DNA from: Desulfobacteraceae bacterium
Lineage (GTDB): Bacteria > Desulfobacterota > Desulfobacteria > Desulfobacterales > Desulfobacteraceae
Assembly (NCBI GenBank): GCA_003354055.1
Contig: PIVQ01000296.1
Span: forward strand, 1 to 8,227
Direction: 5' to 3'
DNA length: 8,227 bases
The notes beneath the pieces were generated by a model, which was not told the origin of the DNA, ran no database searches, and worked only from the letters and a program-made list of their open reading frames with translations. Both the position numbers and the translations under genes were made by a program. This document shows, piece after piece, positions 1 to 5,401 of the stretch. The first letter of the stretch is position 1. Each line of letters begins with the position of its first letter.

Positions 1-237
1 GGCCGGCCCCATGTTGTGGATGCCGTAAAAAACAACGAAGTCCAGCTCATACTCAATACCGGTTCTTCAAGCCAGACCCGGCAGGACGGATACGAGATCA
101 GAAGAGCTGCCATCAAATACAAGATACCCTATGCCACAACAACCGACGGAACCCGTGCCATCTGCTCAGCCATCCAGGCAATGAAGCGGGAACCCCTTTC
201 CGTCAAACCGATCCAGCATTATCACCAGGAAAAGTAA
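1..237 (+). CDS. carB: Carbamoyl-phosphate synthase large subunit, C-terminal end (partial)
   Basis: The frame is open from base 1, so only the last 78 residues are present and the start lies left of the window. The full enzyme makes carbamoyl phosphate from bicarbonate, ATP and glutamine-derived ammonia in the cytoplasm, for arginine and pyrimidine synthesis. What is visible is the back half of the MGS-like allosteric domain, the binding region for UMP, IMP and ornithine in studied enzymes. The family pattern is clear: the strand VQLILNTG, then the QDGYEIRRAA helix, then KIPYATTTDGTRA, then a closing helix around AICSAIQAM. The sequence ends normally at TAA with a short polar tail and no sign of decay. 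The ATP-grasp domains that would prove full function are outside the window. Confidence 0.95.
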   Translation, partial: GRPHVVDAVKNNEVQLILNTGSSSQTRQDGYEIRRAAIKYKIPYATTTDGTRAICSAIQAMKREPLSVKPIQHYHQEK

Positions 238-286
238 AGATCCTGGCCCAGGTCGAGATAGCCCGGCAAGCCTGCCAGTAGTGCTA

Positions 287-430
287 TCATGCGAGTTTGA
301 GTGTTTCTTCTTCATACTTGAATAGAAGAACCCTTTGTGTCATATTCGGGGGCTTACTCATGATAGTTAGTTTTACCCCGTTAACGATATTTTTTTCTTT
401 GATAGAAAACATCTTATCTGCTTGAACCAT
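287..430 (-). CDS. Possible small ORF or gene remnant (doubtful)
   Basis: On the minus strand an ATG at 428-430 opens a 47-codon frame ending in TGA at 287-289. An internal ATG at 410-412 would give 41 residues. The product would be basic in its first half (ADKMFSIKEK, NGVKLTIMSK) and end FKYEEETLKLA. The frame stays open upstream to about 463, through a lysine-rich stretch with no ATG. Beyond one TGA it continues for 17 more codons, which would also fit a decayed longer gene. No good ribosome-binding site precedes either ATG, and I recognise no family. A chance open frame of this length is quite possible in AT-rich spacer DNA. Confidence 0.2.
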   Translation of the reverse strand: MVQADKMFSIKEKNIVNGVKLTIMSKPPNMTQRVLLFKYEEETLKLA

Positions 431-495
431 CAAGCGTAACGGAACTTTTCTTTTTTTAGGTAGTGGATTGGGGAAAGGATATTCTCATGGAAATC

Positions 496-525
496 TTGAC
501 AACATTCCCTGATTTACCATACAAG
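496..525 (+). promoter_or_regulatory. Candidate sigma-70 promoter for the Ada-like membrane protein
   Basis: A perfect TTGACA (496-501) is followed, after 18 bases, by TACAAG (520-525), which matches four of six -10 bases. The ATG of the next gene is 60 bases downstream. The -35 is strong and the -10 is poor. A second TATAAA at 534-539 has only a weak TTTACC 15 bases upstream. Confidence 0.35.
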
Positions 526-584
526 AATCAGAGTATAAAAAAACGTTCAGTTTTGTTCATCATTCTACACAATGGGGTTTATTT

Positions 585-1115
585 ATGAAAAAACTTATTA
601 TCGGTGGCCTGGCTATCCTTATCGGCGTGTCTGGATTTTCCAAATTCTTTTTCACCTTTTTAGGAATTATTGCCGGCGCATTGCCCATCCTCCTTATCCT
701 GGGAGGTGCTTTAGCCTTTTACTTAGGATACACTGATATCCAGACTGAAAAAGATGATGCTACCCAATATGCACCCTGTGAACCCCAGACAACGCCTGTA
801 GAGCCAGTGGTTGAAGGACCGGTGGCTGAAATAACCGATCAGGAAAAATCATCTCAGGATATTTTACAGGAACCAAAGACTGATGCCCCACCGGTTGAAG
901 AAAAAACAACAGAGCCCACCACAACAGAAGAGACAGAGCCTAAAGAGACCGTTATGACATCTGCTGTCCCGGCTTTTAAAGGAAATCCCACGACCCTTGT
1001 ATTCCACTCTATTGACTGCAAATTTTCAAAGGGGAAAAAATGCACTGTGGACTTTGTCAGCAGAGAAGAGGCCATTGATCAGGGATATAAACCCTGCAAA
1101 GTATGTAAAGCGTAA
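585..1115 (+). CDS. Membrane-anchored protein with C-terminal Ada-like metal-binding domain
   Basis: This 176-residue protein has three parts. Residues 1-50 hold two hydrophobic segments (about 4-18 and 24-48), a likely membrane hairpin or signal-anchor. Residues 52-128 form a low-complexity linker rich in Pro, Thr, Glu and Val. Residues 134-176 form a compact domain with Cys145, Cys153, Cys171 and Cys174 in the pattern HxxxC-x7-C and ending PCKVC. This resembles the metal-binding domain of Ada and the many small 'FHxxxC...GYxPCxxC' domains found at the ends of nucleases and membrane proteins. In Ada such cysteines hold zinc, and Cys38 takes methyl groups from DNA phosphotriesters; methyl transfer should not be assumed here, because no helix-turn-helix or methyltransferase domain is present. 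A GGGG at 574-577 is a weak ribosome-binding site, 7 bases before the ATG. Function is unknown; zinc binding is inferred. Confidence 0.8.
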   Translation: MKKLIIGGLAILIGVSGFSKFFFTFLGIIAGALPILLILGGALAFYLGYTDIQTEKDDATQYAPCEPQTTPVEPVVEGPVAEITDQEKSSQDILQEPKTDAPPVEEKTTEPTTTEETEPKETVMTSAVPAFKGNPTTLVFHSIDCKFSKGKKCTVDFVSREEAIDQGYKPCKVCKA

Positions 1116-1121
1116 ATAGCC

Positions 1122-1445
1122 CTAAGGCAGGTAATCCTCCCGAACCGGGGAAAATACCTCAATAGCTACACTGCTTTCCAGAATTTCGGCCCGGTGTGTC
1201 ACATCACCGCCAATGCACCAGCTGTCACCCGGGCCCGCCTCAAAAGAGTCGTCACCGATGTGAAGGACTATCTTGCCGGAAATCAGATATCCGGTTTGTT
1301 CATGCGGATGAGAATGGGAAGGCAGCTGCGCCCCTTTGGTCAGTTTAAACCTGGTAAGCAGGCTTTTTTCACCATAAACAAGGGTTTTCATCTCAATGCC
1401 TTCAACCGGTTGCACATATCCGTTCTCATCGTGAGTTGCAAACAT
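1122..1445 (-). CDS. KdgF-like single-domain cupin protein
   Basis: A single cupin barrel with the motif G-x5-HxH-x3-Q-x6-G. In the 107-residue form the predicted metal ligands are His44, His46, Gln50 and, in motif 2, His84. Glutamine replaces the usual glutamate, and the HSHPHEQ signature is shared with KdgF, which converts 4,5-unsaturated uronates from pectin or alginate. No sugar-acid genes are nearby, so the substrate is open and 'cupin' is the safe call. I start it at the ATG at 1443-1445 because AAAGGA lies 6 bases upstream and a TATAAT sits just before that. A longer frame from 1523 adds 26 residues, but its ribosome-binding site (AAGGG, 3 bases away) is poorly spaced and the extension would contain the promoter. 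It converges with the preceding + gene, leaving only 6 bases between the stops. Confidence 0.85.
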   Translation of the reverse strand: MFATHDENGYVQPVEGIEMKTLVYGEKSLLTRFKLTKGAQLPSHSHPHEQTGYLISGKIVLHIGDDSFEAGPGDSWCIGGDVTHRAEILESSVAIEVFSPVREDYLP

Positions 1446-1463
1446 AGCCTGTCCTTTCACCTT

Positions 1464-1490
1464 ATTATAAGAGCCTATTGATCTATTCAA
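1464..1490 (-). promoter_or_regulatory. Promoter for the cupin gene
   Basis: On the minus strand a perfect TATAAT (1469 down to 1464) is preceded by TTGAAT (1490 down to 1485) with a 15-base spacer. Transcription would start near 1457. That leaves a leader of about a dozen bases carrying AAAGGA, then the ATG at 1445. The -10 is excellent; the -35 and spacing are imperfect. Confidence 0.5.
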
Positions 1491-1516
1491 TTCCATACCT
1501 ATTTTAAAGGGGTATT

Positions 1517-1545
1517 TTGACATTATCCCTTAAAATTGCAATACT
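1517..1545 (+). promoter_or_regulatory. Promoter for the U32 gene
   Basis: A perfect TTGACA (1517-1522), a 17-base spacer and AATACT (1540-1545, four of six) make a good sigma-70 promoter. Transcription would start near 1552, about 40 bases before the U32 ATG. It is divergent from the cupin promoter, with the two start points roughly 95 bases apart, so both could share a regulator; no clear operator palindrome is visible. Confidence 0.55.
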
Positions 1546-1593
1546 AAGCCGTTTTTAATTTCCATTCAATCCAACTTAAATTTTGAAGGTAGT

Positions 1594-3576
1594 ATGACTC
1601 CCGACACAGATTTTACCCCCATGATACTGGCCCCTGCCGGAGACAAAAACGCATTCCTGGCCGCCATGGCAGCCGGAGCTGATGCCATTTACTGCGGCCT
1701 GAAAATATTTTCCGCCCGCATGGAAGCTGACAATTTCTCCGTAGAAGAACTGGCAAGGCTGACCGAGCTTGCCCATTCAAAAGACATTAAGGTCTATATT
1801 GCCTTTAACTCCATCCTCAAAGAATCAGAGCTTGAAAAGGCCTATCGTATTCTGACAAAACTTACCAGATATACGGATGTGGATGCTTTGATTGTTCAGG
1901 ATCTTGCCATGGTTGGTCTGGCACGGCAAGCTGGGTTCGAAAAAGAACTTCACCTGTCAACCCTGGGCAATTGCACCCACCCTCTTGGCCTTGAAGCTGC
2001 TGAAAAAGCCGGCTTTTCAAAAGTCGTTCTGCCCCGGGAGTTTAATATTGATGAGATAAAAGCCATGGCCCAGGCAACCCCTGAATCTGTCAGCCTTGAG
2101 GTCTTTGTACACGGTGCACTCTGTTATTCGGTGTCCGGCAGATGCTATTGGAGTTCCTGGTTCGGGGGAAAAAGCGCTCTGCGAGGCAGGTGTGTCCAGC
2201 CCTGCCGCAGAATGTACGAACAAAAAAACCAGAAGCAGCGTCATTTTTCCTGCAATGATTTTTCCGCCGATGTTCTGGCTAAGGTGCTCAAAGGAATCCC
2301 TCAGGTTACCACCTGGAAGATCGAAGGCCGTAAAAAAAGCCCCCACTATGTCTATTATACGGTCAAAGCCTACCGGCTGCTCAGGGATGACCCAACACGT
2401 AAAAAAGAGGCCCTCTCCTACCTGGACTATGCCATGGGCCGGGAATTTACCCATTATAACTTATTATCCCAGCGGGTGATTAATCCCCTGGAACACGAAT
2501 CTGAAACCGGCTCAGGCCTATTTTTGGGACGGGTAAAAAATCCGGCAGAACCCTATTTTATAACCAGGGAAGAATTGCTTACAGGAGATCTGCTCCGCAT
2601 CGGATATGAAGACGACACGTTCCACGATATCCAGAAGGTGACCCGTGCCATCCCTAAAAAAGGGAAATTCTTCCTGTCAAAAAAGGCTAAAGGAAGAGTG
2701 AGAAAAGGTACCCCGGTCTTTATCATTGACCGGAGGGGAAAAGAACTGGAAATCCAGATCCGCAGCCTTGAGACAGAGTTGAATGCCTTTGAACCCGTGA
2801 CAATACGCCCGGTAAAAGAACCTGAATTTGAGACCAGCCGTCAAAAAGGCCAGTCCCGCAAATTCCAGTCAAAAAAATCCCGCGGCCTTTATGAAATGGA
2901 TGTATTCCGCGGCCGGACAAAACCCGGTAAAGACCACACTGATACGGGCATGTGGATATCAGCCGGCGGATATGGCATCAGGCCGCAGGGAAGAACCTGG
3001 CTCTGGCTCGATCCCCTGCTCTTTCCCGAAGAAGAGCACCTCTGCCAGAGATATGTGGCATCGGCGGTTAAAAAAGGGGCGAGAAACTTTGTTCTCAATG
3101 CACCCTGGCAAATTGAGATGTTCAGGCAGCCGAAAAGCCTTAATCTTTGGGCAGGCCCATTCTGCAATGTTACCAACAGCCGAACCGTAAGCCTTTTAAA
3201 ATCCCAGGGGTTTTCAGGGGCTATTGTCAGCCCTGAGCTGGACAAAGAGACATTTTTATCCCTGCCCGGGGCCTCTTCACTCCCCCTGGGTGTGGTGACC
3301 CGGGGCAACTGGCCCCTGGCCGTTTCCAGAATTATTTCCCCAGACCTTACCATCGGCCAGGCTTTTTTCAGTCCCAAAGGCGAAGCTGCATGGACCAACA
3401 AATCCAATAGCACCTACTATACCTTTCCCAATTGGCTGCTGGATCTTTCCAAGCAGAAAGAAGAGCTTCAACAGGCTGGCTACACCATGTTCGTCAATTT
3501 GAACGAACGGGCTCCCAAAGGCCTAAGAATGAAAGACAGACCCGGATTGTGGAACTGGAACCTCAAACTCCTTTAG
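1594..3576 (+). CDS. U32 family protein, long RlhA/TrhP-like form
   Basis: This 660-residue cytoplasmic protein belongs to the U32 'peptidase' family. Studied members are mostly RNA or quinone hydroxylation proteins: RlhA (23S rRNA C2501), TrhP (tRNA U34) and UbiU/V. Residues 9-205 form the barrel domain, opening with ILAPAGDKNAF. The family signature is EVFVHGALCYSVSGRC (169-184). Cys177, Cys184, Cys200 and Cys204 fit an iron-sulfur site, with Cys220 as an alternative fourth ligand. WKIEGRKKSPHYV (241-253) is the second hallmark. A basic, Gln/Lys/Arg-rich stretch at about 415-445 links to a C-terminal half (450-660) that looks like a second alpha/beta domain. The length is close to that of RlhA (about 650) rather than TrhP (about 450). 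GAAGG sits 4 bases before the ATG. Protease activity is unlikely; an rRNA- or tRNA-hydroxylation role is inferred, with the target unproven. Confidence 0.88.
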   Translation: MTPDTDFTPMILAPAGDKNAFLAAMAAGADAIYCGLKIFSARMEADNFSVEELARLTELAHSKDIKVYIAFNSILKESELEKAYRILTKLTRYTDVDALIVQDLAMVGLARQAGFEKELHLSTLGNCTHPLGLEAAEKAGFSKVVLPREFNIDEIKAMAQATPESVSLEVFVHGALCYSVSGRCYWSSWFGGKSALRGRCVQPCRRMYEQKNQKQRHFSCNDFSADVLAKVLKGIPQVTTWKIEGRKKSPHYVYYTVKAYRLLRDDPTRKKEALSYLDYAMGREFTHYNLLSQRVINPLEHESETGSGLFLGRVKNPAEPYFITREELLTGDLLRIGYEDDTFHDIQKVTRAIPKKGKFFLSKKAKGRVRKGTPVFIIDRRGKELEIQIRSLETELNAFEPVTIRPVKEPEFETSRQKGQSRKFQSKKSRGLYEMDVFRGRTKPGKDHTDTGMWISAGGYGIRPQGRTWLWLDPLLFPEEEHLCQRYVASAVKKGARNFVLNAPWQIEMFRQPKSLNLWAGPFCNVTNSRTVSLLKSQGFSGAIVSPELDKETFLSLPGASSLPLGVVTRGNWPLAVSRIISPDLTIGQAFFSPKGEAAWTNKSNSTYYTFPNWLLDLSKQKEELQQAGYTMFVNLNERAPKGLRMKDRPGLWNWNLKLL

Positions 3577-3589
3577 CAATCCGTATCGT

Positions 3590-3610
3590 CCCAACCCGGC
3601 AACGGCTGGG
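3590..3610. repeat. Short hairpin with GCAA loop
   Basis: CCCA pairs with TGGG and an inner CCG pairs with CGG around a GCAA tetraloop, with a small AC/C internal loop. It lies 13 bases after the U32 stop and is not followed by a T-run. It may be a 3' UTR structure protecting the U32 message. Confidence 0.4.
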
Positions 3611-3629
3611 TGAGGGGAATTCCATCAAA

Positions 3630-3658
3630 TCTCCAGCAGTCGTCCTGACTGCTGGAGA
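3630..3658. repeat. Perfect 12-bp inverted repeat
   Basis: CTCCAGCAGTC (3631-3641) and GACTGCTGGAG (3647-3657) are exact complements around the loop GTCCT, and the flanking T3630 and A3658 extend the stem to 12 bp. No T-run follows on either strand, so it is not a standard intrinsic terminator. It could be an RNA-stabilising or processing hairpin, or a protein-binding palindrome. Confidence 0.75.
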
Positions 3659-3680
3659 AATACATCAGATCTCTTTACCA

Positions 3681-3720
3681 GTCACCGCCAGGATCATCCC
3701 CGTGGATCCTCCATAGTGAC
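3681..3720. repeat. Two-part inverted repeat
   Basis: GTCAC (3681-3685) pairs with GTGAC (3716-3720). Inside, AGGATC (3690-3695) pairs with GATCCT (3705-3710) around a 9-base loop. The two stems are separated by an unpaired internal loop (CGCC opposite CCATA). It is the third structure in a row in this spacer. Confidence 0.5.
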
Positions 3721-3788
3721 CTCCTGAAAACCTCACAAATCCGCGTCCATAAGAAAATTGTCTTCGTTTACCCTGTTCATCCAGGTAC

Positions 3789-3817
3789 TTGTCAGCTATC
3801 TGTTCTTATGATATACA
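3789..3817 (+). promoter_or_regulatory. Promoter for the beta-helix protein gene
   Basis: TTGTCA (3789-3794, five of six) and TATACA (3812-3817, four of six) have the ideal 17-base spacer. Transcription would start near 3824, giving a leader of about 65 bases. The gene's ribosome-binding site AAGGGA (3877-3882) follows, 7 bases before the ATG. Confidence 0.5.
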
Positions 3818-3889
3818 CCTTTTAATGTGTTTATTTTATCTAGGTATTATGCAATTTAATATTGTTTTTTAGAACTAAGGGATAGACCG

Positions 3890-5302
3890 ATGAATCAATT
3901 AAAGCAACTGAATGACAGAATTGTCAGCCGCGTAAATGTTAATTTAAGCGAGTTTGATTTTGATACGGAAAACTTTGTAACCCATGCTCTGGACCACGAG
4001 AAGATGCTGGAATTCTATGCATTCTACGGCATCACTTCCCATCATCCCATTTATTTTCATTTCAAAAATTCCAATATTGCCGGCAGTTATTTCTTGGGTA
4101 AATGCCATGTGGGGCGATCTGCCATTTACAAAAGTGATATCAGGGGGGATGAATTAAAAAGGAAGGGGGACAATATCCGCTGTGCAAAGGATATCCCCCT
4201 TGTTGAAGATGAAATGATCACGATTCGGGACAGCCTTCTCTATAAGACCCTTGTTCACAGTAACTCCCATAATCCTGAGAGCCCTGAAGAGTTCGGTATT
4301 AAAAATACAATTTCAGCCCATTACGCCAATATTCACGGTTCCACCCTTGAGGGGTGTTTTTTAGGCCCTTTTGCAACTGTTGATCTTATGAATCTTCACT
4401 CCTGTATTGTGGGTGAATTTTCATATGTTCAGACCGGTGAACTTTTCCATCGAAAAATTGATCCGGGAACCGTCTGGGTAAGAGCCCCACATTTTGAATT
4501 CAAATATAAGTTTAAAAAAGAGATCCTGGATAATTTTGTAGGCGTTAACGAAAACTACCAGCCAAGGGGAATCATCTATGATTTTGTTCATGAACGGGAA
4601 CAGGAGTATGAAAAGCTCTTTGATGTGATGAACCTTGAACCGATCAATGCGCCACCGACATCTGCTGTCAACCGGTATGCCGTGGTTAAGGGTAAAATAA
4701 ACATCGGTGAAAATGTGCTGATCTCCCAAAGCGCTTTTCTGGATAATGCCATCATGGGTAACGGGTCCAACGCACAGGAAAATTCCTATATTATAAATTC
4801 AACCCTGGCCGGTAACAATGTGACGGCCCACGGTGCAAAAATAATTTTGTCCGATATCGGCCTTGGTACCTTTGTGGGGTTTAATTCATTTTTGAACGGC
4901 AAATCCCAGGCACCTATCGAAATCGGTGAAGGATGTATCGTCATGCCGCATACCATCATAGATCCGGATATACCCATCAAGATCCCAAGTGACCACCTGG
5001 TTTGGGGATATATCAGTTGCCCCGAAGATATTGAAACCAATACCATTGCAATGGATGATCTTGCGGATACAAGGGATCAATTGAAAATCGGAAGAATGTC
5101 GTTTACAGGAAAGGGATCGGTTTTTATTGAAGCATTTCGAAAAAGAATCGACCAGATTTTATTGTTAAACGGGGCACTGTTCCAGGATGAAGAAAACCGG
5201 GGACATGCCCAGGATGACAAAAACATATCCTTTAACACGATTCAGCCCTATAGAACAGGTGAACTCAGGGGATTGTACCCTTCCATCAGAATTAAGCCCT
5301 AA
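3890..5302 (+). CDS. Left-handed beta-helix (hexapeptide-repeat) protein, putative transferase
   Basis: This soluble 470-residue protein lacks signal peptide and membrane segments. Two stretches show the irregular hexapeptide rhythm of left-handed beta-helices: about 58-185 (for example SNIAGSYF, STLEGCFLGPFATV, SCIVGEFSYV) and about 262-378 (GKINIGENVLIS, AIMGNGS, STLAGNNVTAHG, SDIGLGTFVG, IEIGEGCIVMPHTII). A charged, partly helical stretch (about 205-250) separates them, and a non-repeat tail follows. Such folds occur in acyl- and nucleotidyl-transferases and in gamma carbonic anhydrases. There is no nucleotidyltransferase domain, and I cannot identify a catalytic histidine or a carbonic anhydrase metal triad with confidence. 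It appears to be a single-gene unit with its own promoter and a strong terminator. Substrate and role are unknown; 'transferase' rests on fold alone. Confidence 0.85.
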   Translation: MNQLKQLNDRIVSRVNVNLSEFDFDTENFVTHALDHEKMLEFYAFYGITSHHPIYFHFKNSNIAGSYFLGKCHVGRSAIYKSDIRGDELKRKGDNIRCAKDIPLVEDEMITIRDSLLYKTLVHSNSHNPESPEEFGIKNTISAHYANIHGSTLEGCFLGPFATVDLMNLHSCIVGEFSYVQTGELFHRKIDPGTVWVRAPHFEFKYKFKKEILDNFVGVNENYQPRGIIYDFVHEREQEYEKLFDVMNLEPINAPPTSAVNRYAVVKGKINIGENVLISQSAFLDNAIMGNGSNAQENSYIINSTLAGNNVTAHGAKIILSDIGLGTFVGFNSFLNGKSQAPIEIGEGCIVMPHTIIDPDIPIKIPSDHLVWGYISCPEDIETNTIAMDDLADTRDQLKIGRMSFTGKGSVFIEAFRKRIDQILLLNGALFQDEENRGHAQDDKNISFNTIQPYRTGELRGLYPSIRIKP

Positions 5303-5346
5303 AGGCCTAAATACCAGGCAATACTGACAGTATTAGTAGGAAAAAC

Positions 5347-5385
5347 AAAAAGGCCATGATCACGAACTGTGATCATGGCCTTTTT
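5347..5385. terminator. Bidirectional intrinsic terminator
   Basis: GGCCATGATCAC (5352-5363) and GTGATCATGGCC (5369-5380) pair perfectly around the loop GAACT. Flanking A and T bases extend the stem to 17 bp. T5381-5385 gives the T-run for the + strand, and the A-rich stretch 5341-5350 gives one for the minus strand. It lies 44 bases after the beta-helix gene stop and 16 bases beyond the small-subunit gene stop, so it should end both converging transcripts. Confidence 0.92.
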
Positions 5386-5401
5386 CGTCTGTCAGACAGC
5401 T

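Larger units (their letters stand above)
238..584. other. Gene-free spacer after carB
   Basis: This 347-bp stretch separates carB from the membrane-anchored Ada-like gene. It is AT-richer than its neighbours. It holds an AT-rich hairpin at 305-330 (TTCTTCT pairing with AGAAGAA across a 12-nt loop) without a convincing T-run, so there is no clear terminator for carB. A possible promoter for the next gene lies near 496-525. The minus strand carries an uninterrupted frame through about 287-463, described separately. No RNA gene or repeat was recognised. Confidence 0.6.
3577..3889. other. Gene-free, hairpin-rich spacer
   Basis: These 313 bp between the U32 gene and the beta-helix gene contain three inverted repeats in the first 145 bases (3590-3610, 3630-3658, 3681-3720) and a promoter near 3789-3817. 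No canonical terminator with a T-run follows the U32 stop. On the minus strand a 46-codon frame (about 3800 down to 3660) reads like protein (FVRFSGGHYGGS) but has no ATG near its start, so it is either chance or a gene remnant. I see no known riboswitch or RNA gene. Confidence 0.6.

Noticed and set aside
305..330. Hairpin after carB as its terminator
   Set aside because: The stem is only 7 AT-rich base pairs with a long loop and no T-run follows.
460..470. In-frame TGA in the minus-strand spacer frame as a selenocysteine codon
   Set aside because: There is no ATG-led gene of recognisable family around it and no SECIS-like hairpin that I could support just downstream.
2017..2479. Open frames on both strands inside the U32 gene (about 127 and 145 codons)
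   Set aside because: They lie wholly within the signature region of a well-supported gene, have no family resemblance and no ribosome-binding sites; they are shadows of its codon use.
2828..3413. Overlapping frames on both strands in the C-terminal half of the U32 gene
   Set aside because: I considered a separate gene because this half is less recognisable, but the 660-codon frame runs through without interruption and the length fits long U32 proteins.
3630..3720. Known riboswitch (for example molybdenum cofactor or TPP type) in the hairpin-rich spacer
   Set aside because: I could not match conserved core bases of any class, and the hairpins lie about 170 bases or more before the next gene, upstream of its likely promoter.
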